Source: Hyperoodon ampullatus
Taxonomy: Eukaryota; Chordata; Mammalia; Artiodactyla; Ziphiidae
Length of the DNA stretch: 64,000 nt
Assembly (NCBI GenBank): GCA_949752795.1
Contig: OX457072.1
Coordinates: 124,001-188,000, forward strand
Reading direction: 5' to 3'
In this document: piece by piece, positions 43,686-56,016 of the stretch
Numbering within the stretch: position 1 is the first letter of the stretch
Layout of the letters: each line of letters starts with the position of its first letter
The notes under the pieces: model-generated
What the model saw: the letters and a program-made list of their open reading frames with translations, nothing else
Told to the model about the DNA's origin: nothing
Database searches by the model: none
Made by a program: the position numbers and the translations under genes

Positions 43686-44435
43686 AAGTTGTGGTAGGTA
43701 GAATTCTAAAATGACCTCTGACATCCTCATTCCCGGCAGTACCCTGCATCATCCCTGCGACGGTGACTAGGATGGTATTTACTCCCATGATTAGGTTTTG
43801 TTATGTAGCACAGTGGACTTGAAGACAAGAGTTGATCCTCAGTGGGCCTGACCTGATCCCATGAGCCCTTTAAATCTGGGTCTAGATGTCAGAGACTGAG
43901 GAAGTCAGAATTGGAAGCAGGAAAGGGATTTATGTAATATTGCTGGTTCTCAGTTGGAAGAGGCCACAGGGCAAGGTATGTGGCAGCATCTAGGAGCTCA
44001 CAGTGGACCCCGGCCAACAGCCAGCCAGCAAGGAAATAGAGACCTCAGTCATAAAGCCGAAAGGACCTGAATTCTGCCAACAAGAAAATGAACATAGAAT
44101 TGGGTTTTTCTCCAGAGTCTCCAGGGGAGAAGTAAGCCCAGCCATACCTTGATGTCAGCTTTGTGAGCAGAGGACCCAGTTAAAGCGAGCAGGGGACTTC
44201 CCTGGCGGTCCAGTGGTTAGGACTCTGTGCTTCCACCGCAGGGGGCGTGGGTTCGATCCCTGGTCGGGGAACTAAGATCCCGCAGGCCATGCAGTGCCCA
44301 CAAGAAAACAAACAAAAACAACCCAGCAAGACTTCTGGCCTGCAGAACTACTAGCTAATAAGTCTGTGTGACTACAGTCCCCTGAGTTTGTGGAAACTTG
44401 TTACACACGATAGAAAAGTAACATAAAGCTTGTGG
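43686..44435 (+). mobile_element. ERVL/MaLR-group LTR, split by a short SINE
   Basis: 'ggtaggtagaattctaaaat', 'cctgacctgatcccatgagc', 'aggacctgaattctgccaac' and the end 'gagtttgtggaaacttgtta' follow a common old mammalian LTR from start to finish. The SINE at 44196-44325 lies inside. The fragment at 53454-53745 belongs to the same family. Confidence 0.65.
44196..44325 (+). mobile_element. Short tRNA-derived SINE (CHR relative)
   Basis: 'gacttccctggcggtccag', 'gggttcgatccctggtcggg' and 'gaactaagatcccgcaggcc' are followed by an A-rich tail with C interruptions. It is about 110 bp before the tail, much shorter than the CHR-2 form. Confidence 0.9.
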
Positions 44436-44526
44436 ACAGCATTCACAGGGCACAGGTAGTGCATGTTGTTACGTAAACCCACACGTTTAAGTGAGTGGGA
44501 ATATGTCAACATAAAGAAGTTAAATA

Positions 44527-45091
44527 TGTCCATGCCTCTCTCTCGCTTTGTCACAGCTTACCCTTCCCCCTCCCCATATCCTCAAGTCCATTCTCAAGTA
44601 TGTCTGTGTCTTTATTCCTGTTTTACCCCTAGGTTCTTCATGACATTTGTTTTTTTCTTAAATTCCATATATATGTGTTAGCATATGGTATTTGTCTTTC
44701 TCTTTCTGACTTACTTCACTCTGTATGACAGACTAGGTCTATCCACCTCATTACAAATAGCTCAATTTCGTTTCTTTTTGTGGCTGGGTAATATTCCATT
44801 GTATATATGTGCCACATCTTTATCCATTCATCAGATGATGGACACATATATACACTACCAAACGTAAGGTAGATAGCTAGTGGGAAGCAGCTGCAAAGCA
44901 CAGGGAGATCAGCTCAGTGCTTTGTGACCGCATGGAGGGGTGGGATAGGGAGGGTGGGAGGGAGGGAGACACAAGAGGGAAGGGATATGGGAACATGTGT
45001 ATATGTATAACTGATTCACTTGTTATAAAGCAGAAACTAATACACCATTGTGAAGCAATTATACTCCAATAAAGTTGTAAAAAAAAAAAAA
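44527..45091 (+). mobile_element. 5'-inverted L1 3' end (twin-priming product)
   Basis: 44527-44843 is antisense L1 (ORF2 end and the start of the 3'UTR). 44844-45091 is sense 3'UTR with AATAAA at 45068 and an A tail. The TSD 'aagttaaata' lies at 44517-44526 and 45092-45101. The inverted piece is directly adjacent in the L1 to the sense piece, with 'acatat' shared at the joint. Confidence 0.92.
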
Positions 45092-45109
45092 AAGTTAAAT
45101 AGCTGGCAA

Positions 45110-45380
45110 GAAACTCTGCTGCTGGCATCCCAGCACAGTGAAGGGTCATCTTCACTCTCCCTCCCTCTGGGAGCCTTCGCTGGCCCCCACCCCTGGGTCT
45201 GGTTTCGTGCCCTTCTTCCATACCTTATAGCACTGTGTCCTTGCTCCTTCCGTGGCATGTAGCACACTCTGTTGTAACAGATGATTCCCTGTCCATAACC
45301 AGCCCACGTCTGTCTTCGTGTTTGTCCAGCAGCATCGAACAGAGCACTTGTTCGTCAGTGGTTGTTAAGTGAATGAAGGT
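45110..45380 (+). mobile_element. Probable L2 LINE 3' part
   Basis: 'gtccttgctccttccgtggc', 'tgtctgtcttcgtgtttgtc'-like text and 'gtggttgttaagtgaatga' match the L2 3' end layout. Confidence 0.5.
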
Positions 45381-47539
45381 GAGGAGGGCAGATGGAGATG
45401 GTAAGAACACAGTGATTCCAAAGCCAGATCAGAAATTGTGGGATGGTGAGATAAGTGGTTATTAACAGAGTCAGGAGGAGTTGAGGCGTCGAAAAGGTGG
45501 TTTTGTGAGGGACATCTCACTGTGGAGTGCAGTTCATTTAGAGTGAAATAGTACCAAACAAGATTTCGGAAATTAGGGTAAAAAGCAGGTCCTTGGTGCC
45601 TCACGTTGTCTTGCAGAGGTGAACATGCTGTGCGTCTTGATAGAAAATCAACGTGGTCACGCACTCTAGACATAGGAAAGAAAGCCACATGTGGTCTTTT
45701 ATGAAAAACTTAATAGTTTCTTTCTTGTTAATACCACTTAAATATTTTTAAAGCCTATTATTGACTAAAAATATATATGCAATACTGTTTCTTGCTTAAT
45801 GGTGGAAAAGGTCTGTTCTGTGAATATTTCTAAGCATCAGGGAAAGAATTCTGGACATGGTAAAAAAGAAAAATTAGAAAGAGAGATAGCGGGGTGGGAT
45901 ATGAAGTTTCCATTGAGTTTCTGTTGTCTGCAGGTGGAGGAGATAGGAACAACTTCTACCAGAGGTTCCTTAGACCTTATTACGAAAGTTGTATTAAACT
46001 CAAAATGATAATTTGTGTTAATTCATTTAATGACAAAGAACTGACTAGTAGTGTGGTCTTTGTGACTAGGGTACATTTTACAGGCAAGTGGAAATAAACT
46101 CTAGAAGTTGCCATTTATTACAGAGACTAGATGCTTATTGTGTGAGGTTTTGTATGTGAAGAGGGCAATGCAGGGCATTGTAAAATGAAGAGGAATGTGA
46201 CCAGGACTCTTACCGTGTAGGGGCAGATGAGTGAGAGTGGTCTTCCTCTGGCCCTTTAGTCAATATCATCACCAGACATTTTTCCAGAAGAGCTTTCTGC
46301 AAGGAATAGAGGAGAACAGCAGCCCCTAACAGACATGATTTGACTTCTGTGGGTGAACTTTACCCTAAACTGCATTGGCAAAGTTTCAAATTTATAATTA
46401 ATGATAACCTGAATATACTACGTAAGGTTTTAAATAGATGTGAGACCACAAGTAGTTTCTTTAGTATTTTCTCAAGTTCTTAAGACACTTAATTCTCCCT
46501 CTTGACTTCCTCTTCATCTTAGGAACTGCAATTTCCTTTGTAGGAGCAACTTCTCGCTGGGCACCACTGTCTTTGGCCACTTCTGTCTTGGATGCCCTGT
46601 GTTTTCACCCAAAGTCATAACTGCATTGCAACACCAGGCCATTTCATCATCCTGTGAGTTGAGAAAGTCTAGCAGGAAATCACCAGTTGACTGTCCCCAG
46701 CACAAGCATTGTGTTTCTTGGTTGCTGTGTCATGATAGGCAGTTATGAAGGGGATGCTTTGTAGAAAGAACTTCTTTTCTAGGGTATATTTAAGAGTCTC
46801 ATCATCTGGGGAACAAAATACATGTGGAAAGAAAATATTTTCACCATAGTCTGAAAAAGATCCTGTTCAGGGCTGTTTTCCTGTGGTCATATTAAATTCA
46901 CTCATATTTAACAGTGACTCTTTTGGTTTGTCTATCTGCTTTTATGTGTTAAGGTATGTTATGTACACCCTCTGCCCCCCGCCATTATATGACTGTCTTT
47001 TCCTTTAATACGATGGAAGGTAATCTCTATTTGTTTTATCTCCCATTCTCTTCTGTTTTCTACACTTCAAGTCTGCTGCGTTCTGTTAATCTCATCTTCT
47101 CTGCACAGGAGCTGATTTCACGATTATCTCCTGAAAAGGTGGTTTCCTAGATGTAACAATGGGTCAGAACAGAAGTGGTTAGCCTATCCTGTGAGTAGTA
47201 TCTAAAAATTTGGTTGCGGTCTCCTGGAGGGTCTTTTCGTGTGTGTGACATCTAATTTAGAAAGAAATCTGCTCTCCTCCCAGAGCAGAAGGAACCTCTT
47301 TAGTTTCCTTCTCTATTAACTGCAGAAGTGGTGCAAAGTTTATTTCCCCTTTGTTGCTGTTCAGATGGAACAGTTGCACCCAGGGCTCCCAACACTTCAG
47401 GGAAAGGTATATAGTGAAAAAAAAATTGATTTCTGCTATTGTTATTTAGAGGTCAGATAAAGAGAAGTTTTCAGTAAGTGAAGTGGTCAGAACTTACTTA
47501 TTTCATATTCTCTCACAGGAAGTTTCTTTATGCCAGTCT
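45381..47539. other. Unassigned sequence
   Basis: No repeat recognised over 2.1 kb. An acceptor-like 'tgttgtctgcag' at 45933 starts an open stretch, but I see no matching donor or known protein. Confidence 0.45.
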
Positions 47540-48000
47540 GTACTCTTGGAGCCATGAATACAAAAACCAGGTTAGGCTTTCAAGCTCACAGTCTCAAAGA
47601 AGGACAGACATGTATACAAATAGTACATAGAAATAGAACTGGGTACAATATGTAGTGGTGGCAAAAAGAAAAGCCCTTTGTGGGTTAGGAAGAACTCCAT
47701 TGTAGGTACAAGCTAAAGCAATACGGGAACTGTTAACGGTAGACTCGCCGTGGTGGGTGTGTGGGTGCTCACTTCATAATAGATGGTTGGGGTGGGGAGA
47801 AGGGTTTCATGGATGATGGATGCTGTAACAAAGTCTTCAGCATTGAATGAGAGTTCGCCAGGTAGAAAAGAAGGAGCAGGGGCATTCCAGGTAAAATAAA
47901 TAGTATATTAAAGGAGAAAGAAAAGAAAAGAATTCAGTAATTTGGTGTAGCTGAGTTAGGCCTTTTTATGAAAGAGCAATAGGAAATGAGCTTAGAGAAT
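47540..48000 (-). mobile_element. Possible L2 LINE, antisense
   Basis: 'agtctcaaagaaggacagac', 'gggcattccaggtaaaat' and 'atgaaagagcaataggaaat' follow antisense L2 phrasing with strong divergence. Confidence 0.4.
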
Positions 48001-48510
48001 TAAGATCATGAGGGTATTGAATGCCAAGCTGTTTATTTGCCTTTTACTTATGTTTGCAAAAGACAGAGTTCTGCATCCATCAGAACAAAACAAAACTCTC
48101 ACCTTTCTTGACTGTACTTCCCCTGCAGCTTCTGCCTCATTTCCCAACTCCTGTGTAAAGCAGAACTCCTTGAGACGTGTCTTTATGTTTCTGTCTTTAA
48201 TATCTCTTCTCTGCCTCTGGTCCAGCTTCTGCCCCTGAGCATGGTGCTGTTCCCCAAGGCCGCAAAGTTTCAGTCCAAAGGCAGACTCTTCATTCTCATC
48301 CCACATGACTTAGCAGCAGCACTGGCGCTGCTGATCACTTGCTCCTCCTTAAAAACTACAATCAGAGATTTTTTTAAGAGGGAAGAGAAAGAAAACCATT
48401 ACAGAGTATATATGTTGCTTCATAAAATTGTTGTTTCAGTTGTAGACATACATGTCTTGCCAATTGAAATTTGTGTTGTAGTAAAAAGTTTGAAATCATT
48501 TGCAAAATTA
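48001..48510. other. Unassigned sequence
   Basis: No gene or repeat recognised. Two short open frames (76 and 93 codons) look random. Confidence 0.45.
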
Positions 48511-48690
48511 GACAGAGCATGAGGGTTAAGAACGTGGACAGCATGGTTTCAGATGGGCCAGGCTGGGGTTCCAGTTGTCATTGTTCTACCTAGAAGCAAC
48601 TTAACCTCTTTGGGCCTTCTCTGAAAAAGATTAGGAAAAACTCTCTCATAGGCATATAGCAAGGATCAAAAGAGATCATGAAAATAAAGC
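48511..48690 (+). mobile_element. MIR SINE
   Basis: 'gggttaagaacgtggacagc', 'aacttaacctctttgggcct' and 'tcataggcatatagcaagga' match MIR in sense. Confidence 0.75.
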
Positions 48691-48839
48691 CTCTGGGTTT
48701 TCTTCCAAAAAAGCCAAAAGAGATCGGGAGAGCTCCTAAATAGATGGCTCGGTTAGAAATGCTCTGCCTAGAGCTTTCTGGGATGTGGTGGTCATATTTT
48801 TATCCCAGCTGCTTGTATCGTTTGCCCTCTGGCTCTGCT

Positions 48840-49235
48840 GTGCTGACCACAGGACAACTCCCCACAGATGGAGGGCTCCTTATTCCTTCATATTTCTGCC
48901 CCCTGCTGTTGTCTTTGCTTAGAGTTCACTCTTCTTTCCCAACTCCATCCCTGCCTGTGAAGTATCTACTCAATTTCAAGTCACCTCTTCTGGGAAGACT
49001 TTCCCATCAACCTTCCTTGCCCATAAACTTGAGCCCTCGCTCCCTGTGAATCCTCCCATGACCCACATCTACTATAACGCCTATCACTCTTTATGTTACT
49101 AATGTTTGCCTTTCTGTTCCTTCTTCTATATTACAGGTTTCTTGAGGCCAAGAAAAATGTTTTATTTATCCTTTGTCTCCAGCCTAGAACAATGCCTGGT
49201 ACGTGTTATTAACGTTTGTTGAGTGAGTAGGGATA
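48840..49235 (+). mobile_element. L2 LINE 3' end
   Basis: 'caagtcacctcttctgggaa', 'ttcttgaggccaagaaaaat', 'ctagaacaatgcctggtacg' and 'aacgtttgttgagtgag' are the standard L2 3' sequence. Confidence 0.8.
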
Positions 49236-49315
49236 GGAAGGCTTGTAATTTGCTAAGGCAGTGCTGGCCATTGGGATAAGTAAGATAATATACTATTTCT
49301 ATTCCTAAGAATCTT

Positions 49316-49700
49316 TTTTTTTTTTAAAGGAGTTCTCATTAGCTACACTCTTTATTTTTTATTTTTATTTTTAGTTTTGGCTGTGTTGGGTCTTCGTTGC
49401 TGTGCACGGGCTTTTTCTAGTTGCAGCAAGCGGGGGCTGCTCTTCGTTGTGGTGCATGGGCTTCTCATTGCGGTGGCTTCTCTTTGTTGCGGAGCACAGG
49501 CTCTAGGCGTGAGGGCTTCAGTACTTGTAGCACGCGGGCTCAGTAGTTGTGGCTCGCGGGCTCTAGAGTGCAGACTCAGTAGTTGTGGTGCATGGGCCTA
49601 GTTGCTCTGTGGCATGTGGGATCTTCCCAGACCAGGGCTCGAACCCGTGTCCCCTGCATTGGCAGGCAGATTCTTAACCACTACGCCACGAGGGAAGCCC
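49316..49700 (-). mobile_element. Long CHR-type SINE
   Basis: A 385-bp copy, the longest here, with 'ggctgtgttgggtcttcgtt' near the tail side and 'gagggaagccc' at the head. The perfect 16-base TSD 'tattcctaagaatctt' lies at 49300-49315 and 49701-49716. Confidence 0.96.
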
Positions 49701-49724
49701 TATTCCTAAGAATCTTATAGTGCT

Positions 49725-49910
49725 TTTTATATTTCTTCATTTAATTCTCAAGGTAACATTGTGAAGTAGGTATTATTATTCCTCTTTTATAGTTTGAGAT
49801 ATTGAGGCTCAGAATGGTTAAAAAACTTGTCCAGGTTATACCACTAGTAGATACCGAAGCTAGAATTTACAACCGGGTCTCTCTTGTATTTCCCATATTG
49901 CCTAGAGCAT
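49725..49910 (-). mobile_element. MIR SINE
   Basis: 'taattctcaaggtaacattg', 'atagtttgagatattgaggc' and 'aacttgtccaggttatacca' are antisense MIR. The previous SINE inserted at its left side. Confidence 0.75.
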
Positions 49911-50388
49911 TTCTTTGTATGTATGTGACAGTGAATTAAAAATTTTAAACTGAGTTAGTGTCAAAAGTGAGCCATTTTGTGCCAGGAACAATAATTTTCC
50001 AAATCATATGTGATTTGAAAGAACACAATGTCTAAAATTATTAGCTGGTGCTAGGTACTATGCTATGCACAAAGGAGATGAAAAGGAAGAGGTACAGTGG
50101 CTAGAATTGGAATAAGGGTCTTCGAGAACTTATTCATTAATTATCAAGCTCTAGTGACCTAACTATGGAAAATGGAGGTAAACATGATAGTATTCAGATC
50201 ACTGCTATGGAATGTATTCCTGAAATGGTATTATAAAACTTGATTAAAAATCTGCAGCTCATCCGAAAAAGAGTATTTCAAGTAGTATTTCAGATAGTGC
50301 TGCTGCTTTTAAAGATAAATGAAGATCACAACTTTCTCATAATCAAAAGGCTTAATTAAAAAAAATCATGTTTGTTAAAAATTCCACA
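49911..50388. other. Unassigned sequence
   Basis: Text near 50040-50100 is faintly L2-like. Nothing else is visible. Confidence 0.4.
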
Positions 50389-51039
50389 GACTGAAGGTTT
50401 GGCCAAGATGGTGGAGTAGGAAGATCCTGAGCTCACCTCCTCCCACAGGCACTCCAACATTACAACTGTTTTCAGAGCAGCTATCGATGAGGACCATCTA
50501 AAGACTAGTGGAAAAGATTTTTCACAGCTAAAGTTAATAGACATAGAACCACACAAGACTGGTAGGAGGGGTGGAGCCATGGTATAGTCCAGACCCACAG
50601 CCCTGGGAGGGCAGCCACAGTCAGGAGGATAATCACAGTTGCAGCGGTTCTCCTCAAGGAGCTCCCCAGCCGGGGGTCCTGCACCAAGAAGGCAAGTCCC
50701 CAGAGTGCCTGTCTTTGAGGGACAGTGGGGCTTACTTTTGGGGGAGCCAGAGGGCTGTAGGAAACAGAGACTCTGCTCTTTAAGGGCACACACAAAATCT
50801 CACGTGCTCGGAGACCCAGTGCAGGGGCAGTAATGTGAAAGGAGCCTGGGTCAGACCCACTTGCTGATACTGGAGAGACTCCTGTAGAGGCAGGAGGCAA
50901 CTGGGATTCCTCCTGGGAGCATAGATGCTGGTGGCAGCCGTTTTGGGGAGTGCATTCTCCCAGGAGGACACTTGGTGCTGGCAAGGGCCGTTTTGGAATC
51001 TTCCCTTTAGCCCATCAGTGCCAGAGGCTTACCCACCCA

Positions 51040-51345
51040 TGAACCTGTCAGCACAAGCCCTGGGACCAAGCAGCAAGCTGCATGAGGACCCAGTCCTGTC
51101 CACCAGCAAGCCCAGGAGTTGGCCTCACCCACTAGTGGGCTAGCACCAGCCCCAGGGCTCCTGGGGCCTGCAGTCAGCCACCTGGGGCCCAACCCCACCC
51201 ACCAGGGAGCTGGCAGCAGCCCCAGGACCCCCCAGGCCATGCAGCCAGTCATGCCAGCACCCAGCCCCAGCTACCAGGATGCTGGCAGCCACTGCCAGTG
51301 CAGGACCTGGCAGCCAGCTGGGCCAAGGACCAGCTCCACCTACCA
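51040..51345 (+). repeat. Degenerate short tandem repeats in the L1 5'UTR
   Basis: Variants of 'caccagccccagggctcctg' and 'agctggcagcagccccagga' recur four or five times at roughly 50-65 base intervals. Spacing is irregular. Confidence 0.6.
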
Positions 51346-51559
51346 GTGTGCCCACAGTATTCACCTGCCATAACAGAAGGGCCTACACAGCTCACATAGG
51401 GGCCACCTCTAGAGCATATAGCTCTGGTGACCAGAGGAGGTGTGCTGCAGGGCCCCCCCACAGGACATCTTCAACCTAAGGCCACTCATCCAAGATTAGG
51501 GAGCCTAACCAGCCTTTCTACTTAATACAAAGAAATAAAGAAAAAGAATTAGGCAAAAT

Positions 51560-52424
51560 GAGAAGACAAAGGAAAATGTTCCAAACGAAGGAACCTCGGA
51601 AGAACTTAATGAAGTGGAGATAAGCAATCTACCCAGTTAAGAGTTCAAGGTAATGATTATAAAGATGCTTACAGAACTGAGGAGAAGAATGGATGGACAC
51701 AGTGAGTTTAACAAAGAGTTAGAAAATTTAAGGGAGAACCAAGCAGAGTTGAAGAATGTAATAACTGAAATAAAAAATAGGCTAGAAGGAATCAACAGTA
51801 GGTTACAGGATACAGAGGAATGGATGAGTGAACTGGAAGACAGAGTAGTGGAAATCACTCAAGCTGAATAGAAAAAAAAATTTAAATGAGGATAGTTTAA
51901 GAGACCTCTGGAACAACATCAAGTGTACTAACATTATACACATTTGCATTATACACATTTGCATTATAGGGGTTTTAGAAGAAGAGAGAGAACTTATTTG
52001 AAGAAGTAGTAGCTGAAAACCCTCCTAACTTAGGAAAGGAAAGAGGCATCTAGGTCCTGGAAGCACAGAGTTCCAAACAAGATGAAACCAAAGAGGTCCA
52101 CACTATAACCCGTAACAATTAAAATGACAAAAAAATAAAGATAGAGAATATTAAAATCAGCAAGTGAAAAGTAACTAGTATGTATAAAGGAACTCCCATA
52201 AGATTATAAGTTGAGTTTCAGCATAAATTTGCAGGCTAGAGGAGAATGGCACATATATTCAAAGTGATCAAAGGAAAAAACCTGACAACCAAAGAGTACT
52301 CTACCCGGCAAGGTTTTCATTGAGATTTGAAGGAAAGGCAAAGAGTTTTACAGACAAGCAAAAGCTAATAGAATTCAGCCCCACGAAAACAGTTTTACAA
52401 GAAATATTAAAGGTACTTCTCTAA
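51560..52424 (+). pseudogene. L1 ORF1, degraded
   Basis: The region begins near 'aaaatgagaagacaaagg' and ends at 'ggtacttctctaagc', homologous in order to the intact ORF1 at 15214-16095. A coiled-coil segment stays open at 51653-51871. Stops and frameshifts occur before and after it, and a 16-base stretch near 51936-51952 ('attatacacatttgc') is duplicated in tandem. No functional protein is possible. Confidence 0.85.
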
Positions 52425-52479
52425 GCAAAAAAAAGAAAGGCCACAACTAAAAATATGAAAATTATGAAAGGAAAAAAAT

Positions 52480-53450
52480 TTTAAAAAGATATAAATTGGC
52501 CCACTTTGAATATATTTCTGAATTGTTTGGACTTAATTATTTTGCCTTGTTTGTGCAGTTTTGAAGTCTAAGTGTCTAAGTTCTCTTTTGTTTTCCTTCT
52601 TTTTATGTCTGTCCAGCAAAAAGAGGATGTTTTCCTGTTTGTCTCCACCTTGGGCCTCTATGTGATAGTTTACTTTTAGATGCGGTCCTCATTTTTAGCT
52701 GAGATTTAATCTTCTGATTTGTTCTGGACAGCTCATCTTTCGATTGTACCTAATTTAATCAAGGAGACAAGAAAGGCCATTTAAACAGTAGACAACACCT
52801 AATTTTAATAGACATGGTCAGGCGGATTTGTAGCTAAAACTGGTAGAAAGTTCGCAAGGTGTGTAATTCTCTTTATTTTGCTTTGTCTAGTTTAGAAGTT
52901 GTATATTTTTCTCTTTTTTGCTTTGGTAAAATAGATCAAGACTTAATAGCTATTAAGAAAACAAACAAAAAAATTTTTAGGGGCCTTTAAGAAAATAGCT
53001 CTAATTGTTTTATGTTTTCAAGCTGTTATAAATTTCTTGTTTAGTTTCTTTTAGGATAGTTGTCATTAAATCAGTAAGTTGTGGATGATGAAGAAAGGAA
53101 TTTATATAGATTTGGGGCACTTACAAGTATGGTTAAGAGCTTCACACGGTAGAAAAGCTTTTTTGTTTGACCTCATTCGAGGTCATGTATTACCTGAATG
53201 GTTAAGGTTCATGTTAATGCTGGTCCAGTGTCTCAGAAATTTGGATTAAATGTTTTTAAGGTAGGACCCTTTCTATAAAAAAGCTCATTTCAAAACCTCT
53301 CAGTGATTTTTAGGGGCTTTAATTTTGTTAGGCATACTTTGAGATATTCGTTGAGCAATACTGAATCCAGTTATTGGCTAAATTAAATGTTGTAAACTTT
53401 GATTGTAAGAACCAGTTGCAGGAAGTTATATGAGGATTCCACAGGAAAAA
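52480..53450. other. Unassigned sequence
   Basis: About 1 kb of AT-rich DNA follows the truncated L1. It may be an old retroviral internal region, but I cannot support this. Confidence 0.4.
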
Positions 53451-53453
53451 GAT

Positions 53454-53745
53454 TATCTGTTGCTGGCTCTGAAGCTGGGGGAGGCCATGTGGAAAGTCAT
53501 GTAGGCTGGCAGCAGCCCCCAGCTGACTGCCAGCAAAAATTCAGGGACCTCAGTCCAAAAACTGCAAGGAACTGAATCTTCCACAACCATGCAAGCTGGG
53601 AAGAGGACCCTGAGCTCCATACGAGAAGCAACCAGCCAGCATCTTGATTTACCCTTGGGGAACTCTGAGTAGAGAACTCAGCCTGCCATTTCTGGACTCT
53701 CTAAGTTGGTGGTGATTTGTTATGACGCAGTAGAAAACCCAGTGT
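53454..53745 (+). mobile_element. ERVL/MaLR-group LTR 3' half
   Basis: 'ccagctgactgccagcaaaa', 'ctgcaaggaactgaatcttc' and 'gatttgttatgacgcagtag' match the LTR family at 43686-44435 in the same order. Confidence 0.6.
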
Positions 53746-54231
53746 AGGGGTATGTCAGCCAGTCTAGGGATGCCCAGTGCCAGTGAGCCAGCTTACCCTT
53801 GGATTTTCTCTTCATAACTTTTGGTATTATACTGAGGTCAGAGTGGGTATCAGCAAATACTAATTGAGTTTTAAAATTTATTTCTACTTCCAATTTAGGT
53901 GATTTGAGTTTTACTTTTATTATAGCATATTAAGGTACATTGAGTGATGAGGAAAGAGTTTTGGTATTCTCCTTTGTTTACTTTTTGTTTTATTATTTTT
54001 TAAATCCGTGGTTGTCTTTACCTAGAAAAGAAATTGAGAAAAACCATTTTTATTGAAGCTCAGTTGTTCTGGAATGGGATTGGCAGACTGTAGCTTGCAG
54101 GCGACGTCAAGCCCCTTACCTGTCTTTGCAAATGAAGATTGATTGGAACGCAGCCACCCTCACTGGCTTATGTATTGTCTGTGGTGGTTCTCTAAGTCTT
54201 GAATATACATTATTAAAAGAAATATATCCAG
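53746..54231. other. Unassigned sequence
   Basis: Text near 54070-54180 ('tggcagactgtagcttgcag') may be an old DNA transposon remnant. It is not classified. Confidence 0.35.
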
Positions 54232-54351
54232 AGGACTTCACTGGCAGTCCAGTGGTTAAGACTCCACCCTTCCAATGCAGAGGACGCACGTTTGATCCCT
54301 CGTCGGGGAACTAAGATCCCACATGCCACACAGTACAGCCAAAAAAAAAAA
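54232..54351 (+). mobile_element. Short tRNA-derived SINE (CHR relative)
   Basis: 'gacttcactggcagtccagt' and 'ggggaactaagatcccacat' are followed by an 11-base A tail. It is the same short type as at 44196. A possible TSD is 'atccag'. Confidence 0.88.
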
Positions 54352-54439
54352 TCCAGCCACAGCTGATTACCAGGATTGTGTAGACTATTTTGTACCTCTT
54401 ACTCTACTCAAATAATGGAAAGTGTATTAAAATTAATAA

Positions 54440-54975
54440 AATTCTATAAACTCTGTGTGTCTGGAGTCCCTAAGACCATCCCCAGATTTAGTGATTTGTT
54501 GGGAGGAATCATTGGGCTTGGAAGTTGTTATACTTGAGGCTAAGGTTTTTTACAGGAAATGATACCAAGCACAGTCCACAGGGGAGAGGTGTGTCAGGAG
54601 CATTTGGGGGAACCAGCCATGAGCTTCCAAGAGTGCTCACCCAGAGGTTGCACAGGACACGCCTAGTCCTCGAGCAATGACTGTAGCAGCACGTGCAGAG
54701 TGTAGTAAGCTCACTGGTTCCTGGTGGGGTTTGGTCACACTGGTAACTATGCTTGGTGACTGACTGTAGTGACCAAACCCAGTCCCGCAGAAGGAAAGCA
54801 GTGCTCACCATAGATTACATGATTTGCAGAGACCGTCCAGACAGAATAGTACAGTGTGGCCAAGGTACTGAGTGTGCAAAATACTTCTATCAATTTGAAT
54901 ATTCCAAGAGATCAGTTCTCAAGTGCCAGTCAAGGGCCAGTGGGGAAAGCAGCCCTTCTGAGTGCACGTAGTTGG
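54440..54975 (-). mobile_element. LTR-like element, antisense
   Basis: 'gtctggagtccctaagacc', 'agtgatttgttgggaggaat' and 'cttccaagagtgctcaccca' parallel phrases in the block at 287-795 ('cttccaagagtctttttcc'), pointing to one LTR family. Ends are not resolved. Confidence 0.45.
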
Positions 54976-55784
54976 TTCAGCTCAACTGCTGAGTTAACAC
55001 TCCTGAACACTCCATAGTAAGTGTTCAGAAACATACACAGAATTTTTGCTGGTTGTCGGTGTTCTGCTATACAGTGTTTTATATATATAGTTTCATGTAT
55101 ATATAAAATATTCTGCTAGTTCAACTATATTTCAGATATGTTCTTTTAGTGAATTGATTATTTTGTCAACATTATCTTTATTTTTCAAGTAAGAAAATCT
55201 ACATGACTTCATGAATCAAGCCCAGCATAACTTTATAGTATCATGGGTCTTTAAAACTTCACCAAGATAAACATTGTTTTGTTTGAATTTACAGTTTAAA
55301 CCAAGTATCTTCTTAAGAGTGGACTACTTTGTTGTTTCTAACTTTTAGAGACTGAAACAACCTGGCACTTCTTTTTCATAGTTCATGTTCTTGCATGAAC
55401 GTTAAAGAGTAATCATTTTCAGAGTTGACTTATCTCCGTAATATTGTTTTAGCTCATTGTGGTCAATAAAATTCCCAACAGTATGTTAAACATTACCTTT
55501 TAGTTATTGAAATAATGATGAAATGAGCATTATAAAATATTATACCTTTTAAAATCCTTGATATTAATATAAAGTGCTTGCTGTATCACCTTTATTGACC
55601 CTCATGTTATGGAAAAATACACAGGACAGATTTCTTCTTTAGAGAGAATTCATTTTGCCATTCTTCACTTCATTAGCTGTTGAAATTAAATATGTAGACA
55701 TATATATGTATGTGTATCTGTGTGTGTGTGTGTATATATAAATTTTCCTCTATTCTTTTGGCTGGCATTATTTTCTAGACAGAG
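54976..55784. other. Unassigned sequence with TA/TG tracts
   Basis: Simple repeats lie at about 55078-55110 and 55697-55742. No gene recognised. Confidence 0.5.
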
Positions 55785-55950
55785 CCTGGTGTAGTGTGTT
55801 GAGAATCCTGTGTGGATAGTGGGGATTCCTGAGATTATTCACTTACTTAACTTGTTGTGTGACTCTGGATGACTACATATAAATCATTTTATCTTCCTCT
55901 GTTTCAGTTTACCTAGTTTGCCCTCTTTCATCATGTTACATAAGATGTTG
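55785..55950 (+). mobile_element. MIR SINE
   Basis: 'cagagcctggtgtagtgtgt', 'cttgttgtgtgactctggat' and 'cctctgtttcagtttaccta' are MIR in sense. Confidence 0.75.
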
Positions 55951-56016
55951 TCAGATGCTACCTGCCTGAAGTCTGATTGGGACCTTTTCAGCTAACCTCT
56001 GAAATAATTGCTTTTA

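Larger units (their letters stand above)
50389..52470 (+). mobile_element. L1 with 5'UTR and ORF1 but no ORF2
   Basis: It starts 'ggtttggccaagatggtgga', the conserved L1 5' start, continues through a GC-rich 5'UTR with internal repeats, and ends shortly after ORF1 in an A-rich stretch near 52440-52490. ORF2 and the 3'UTR are absent. It is older than the 13074 element. Confidence 0.85.
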
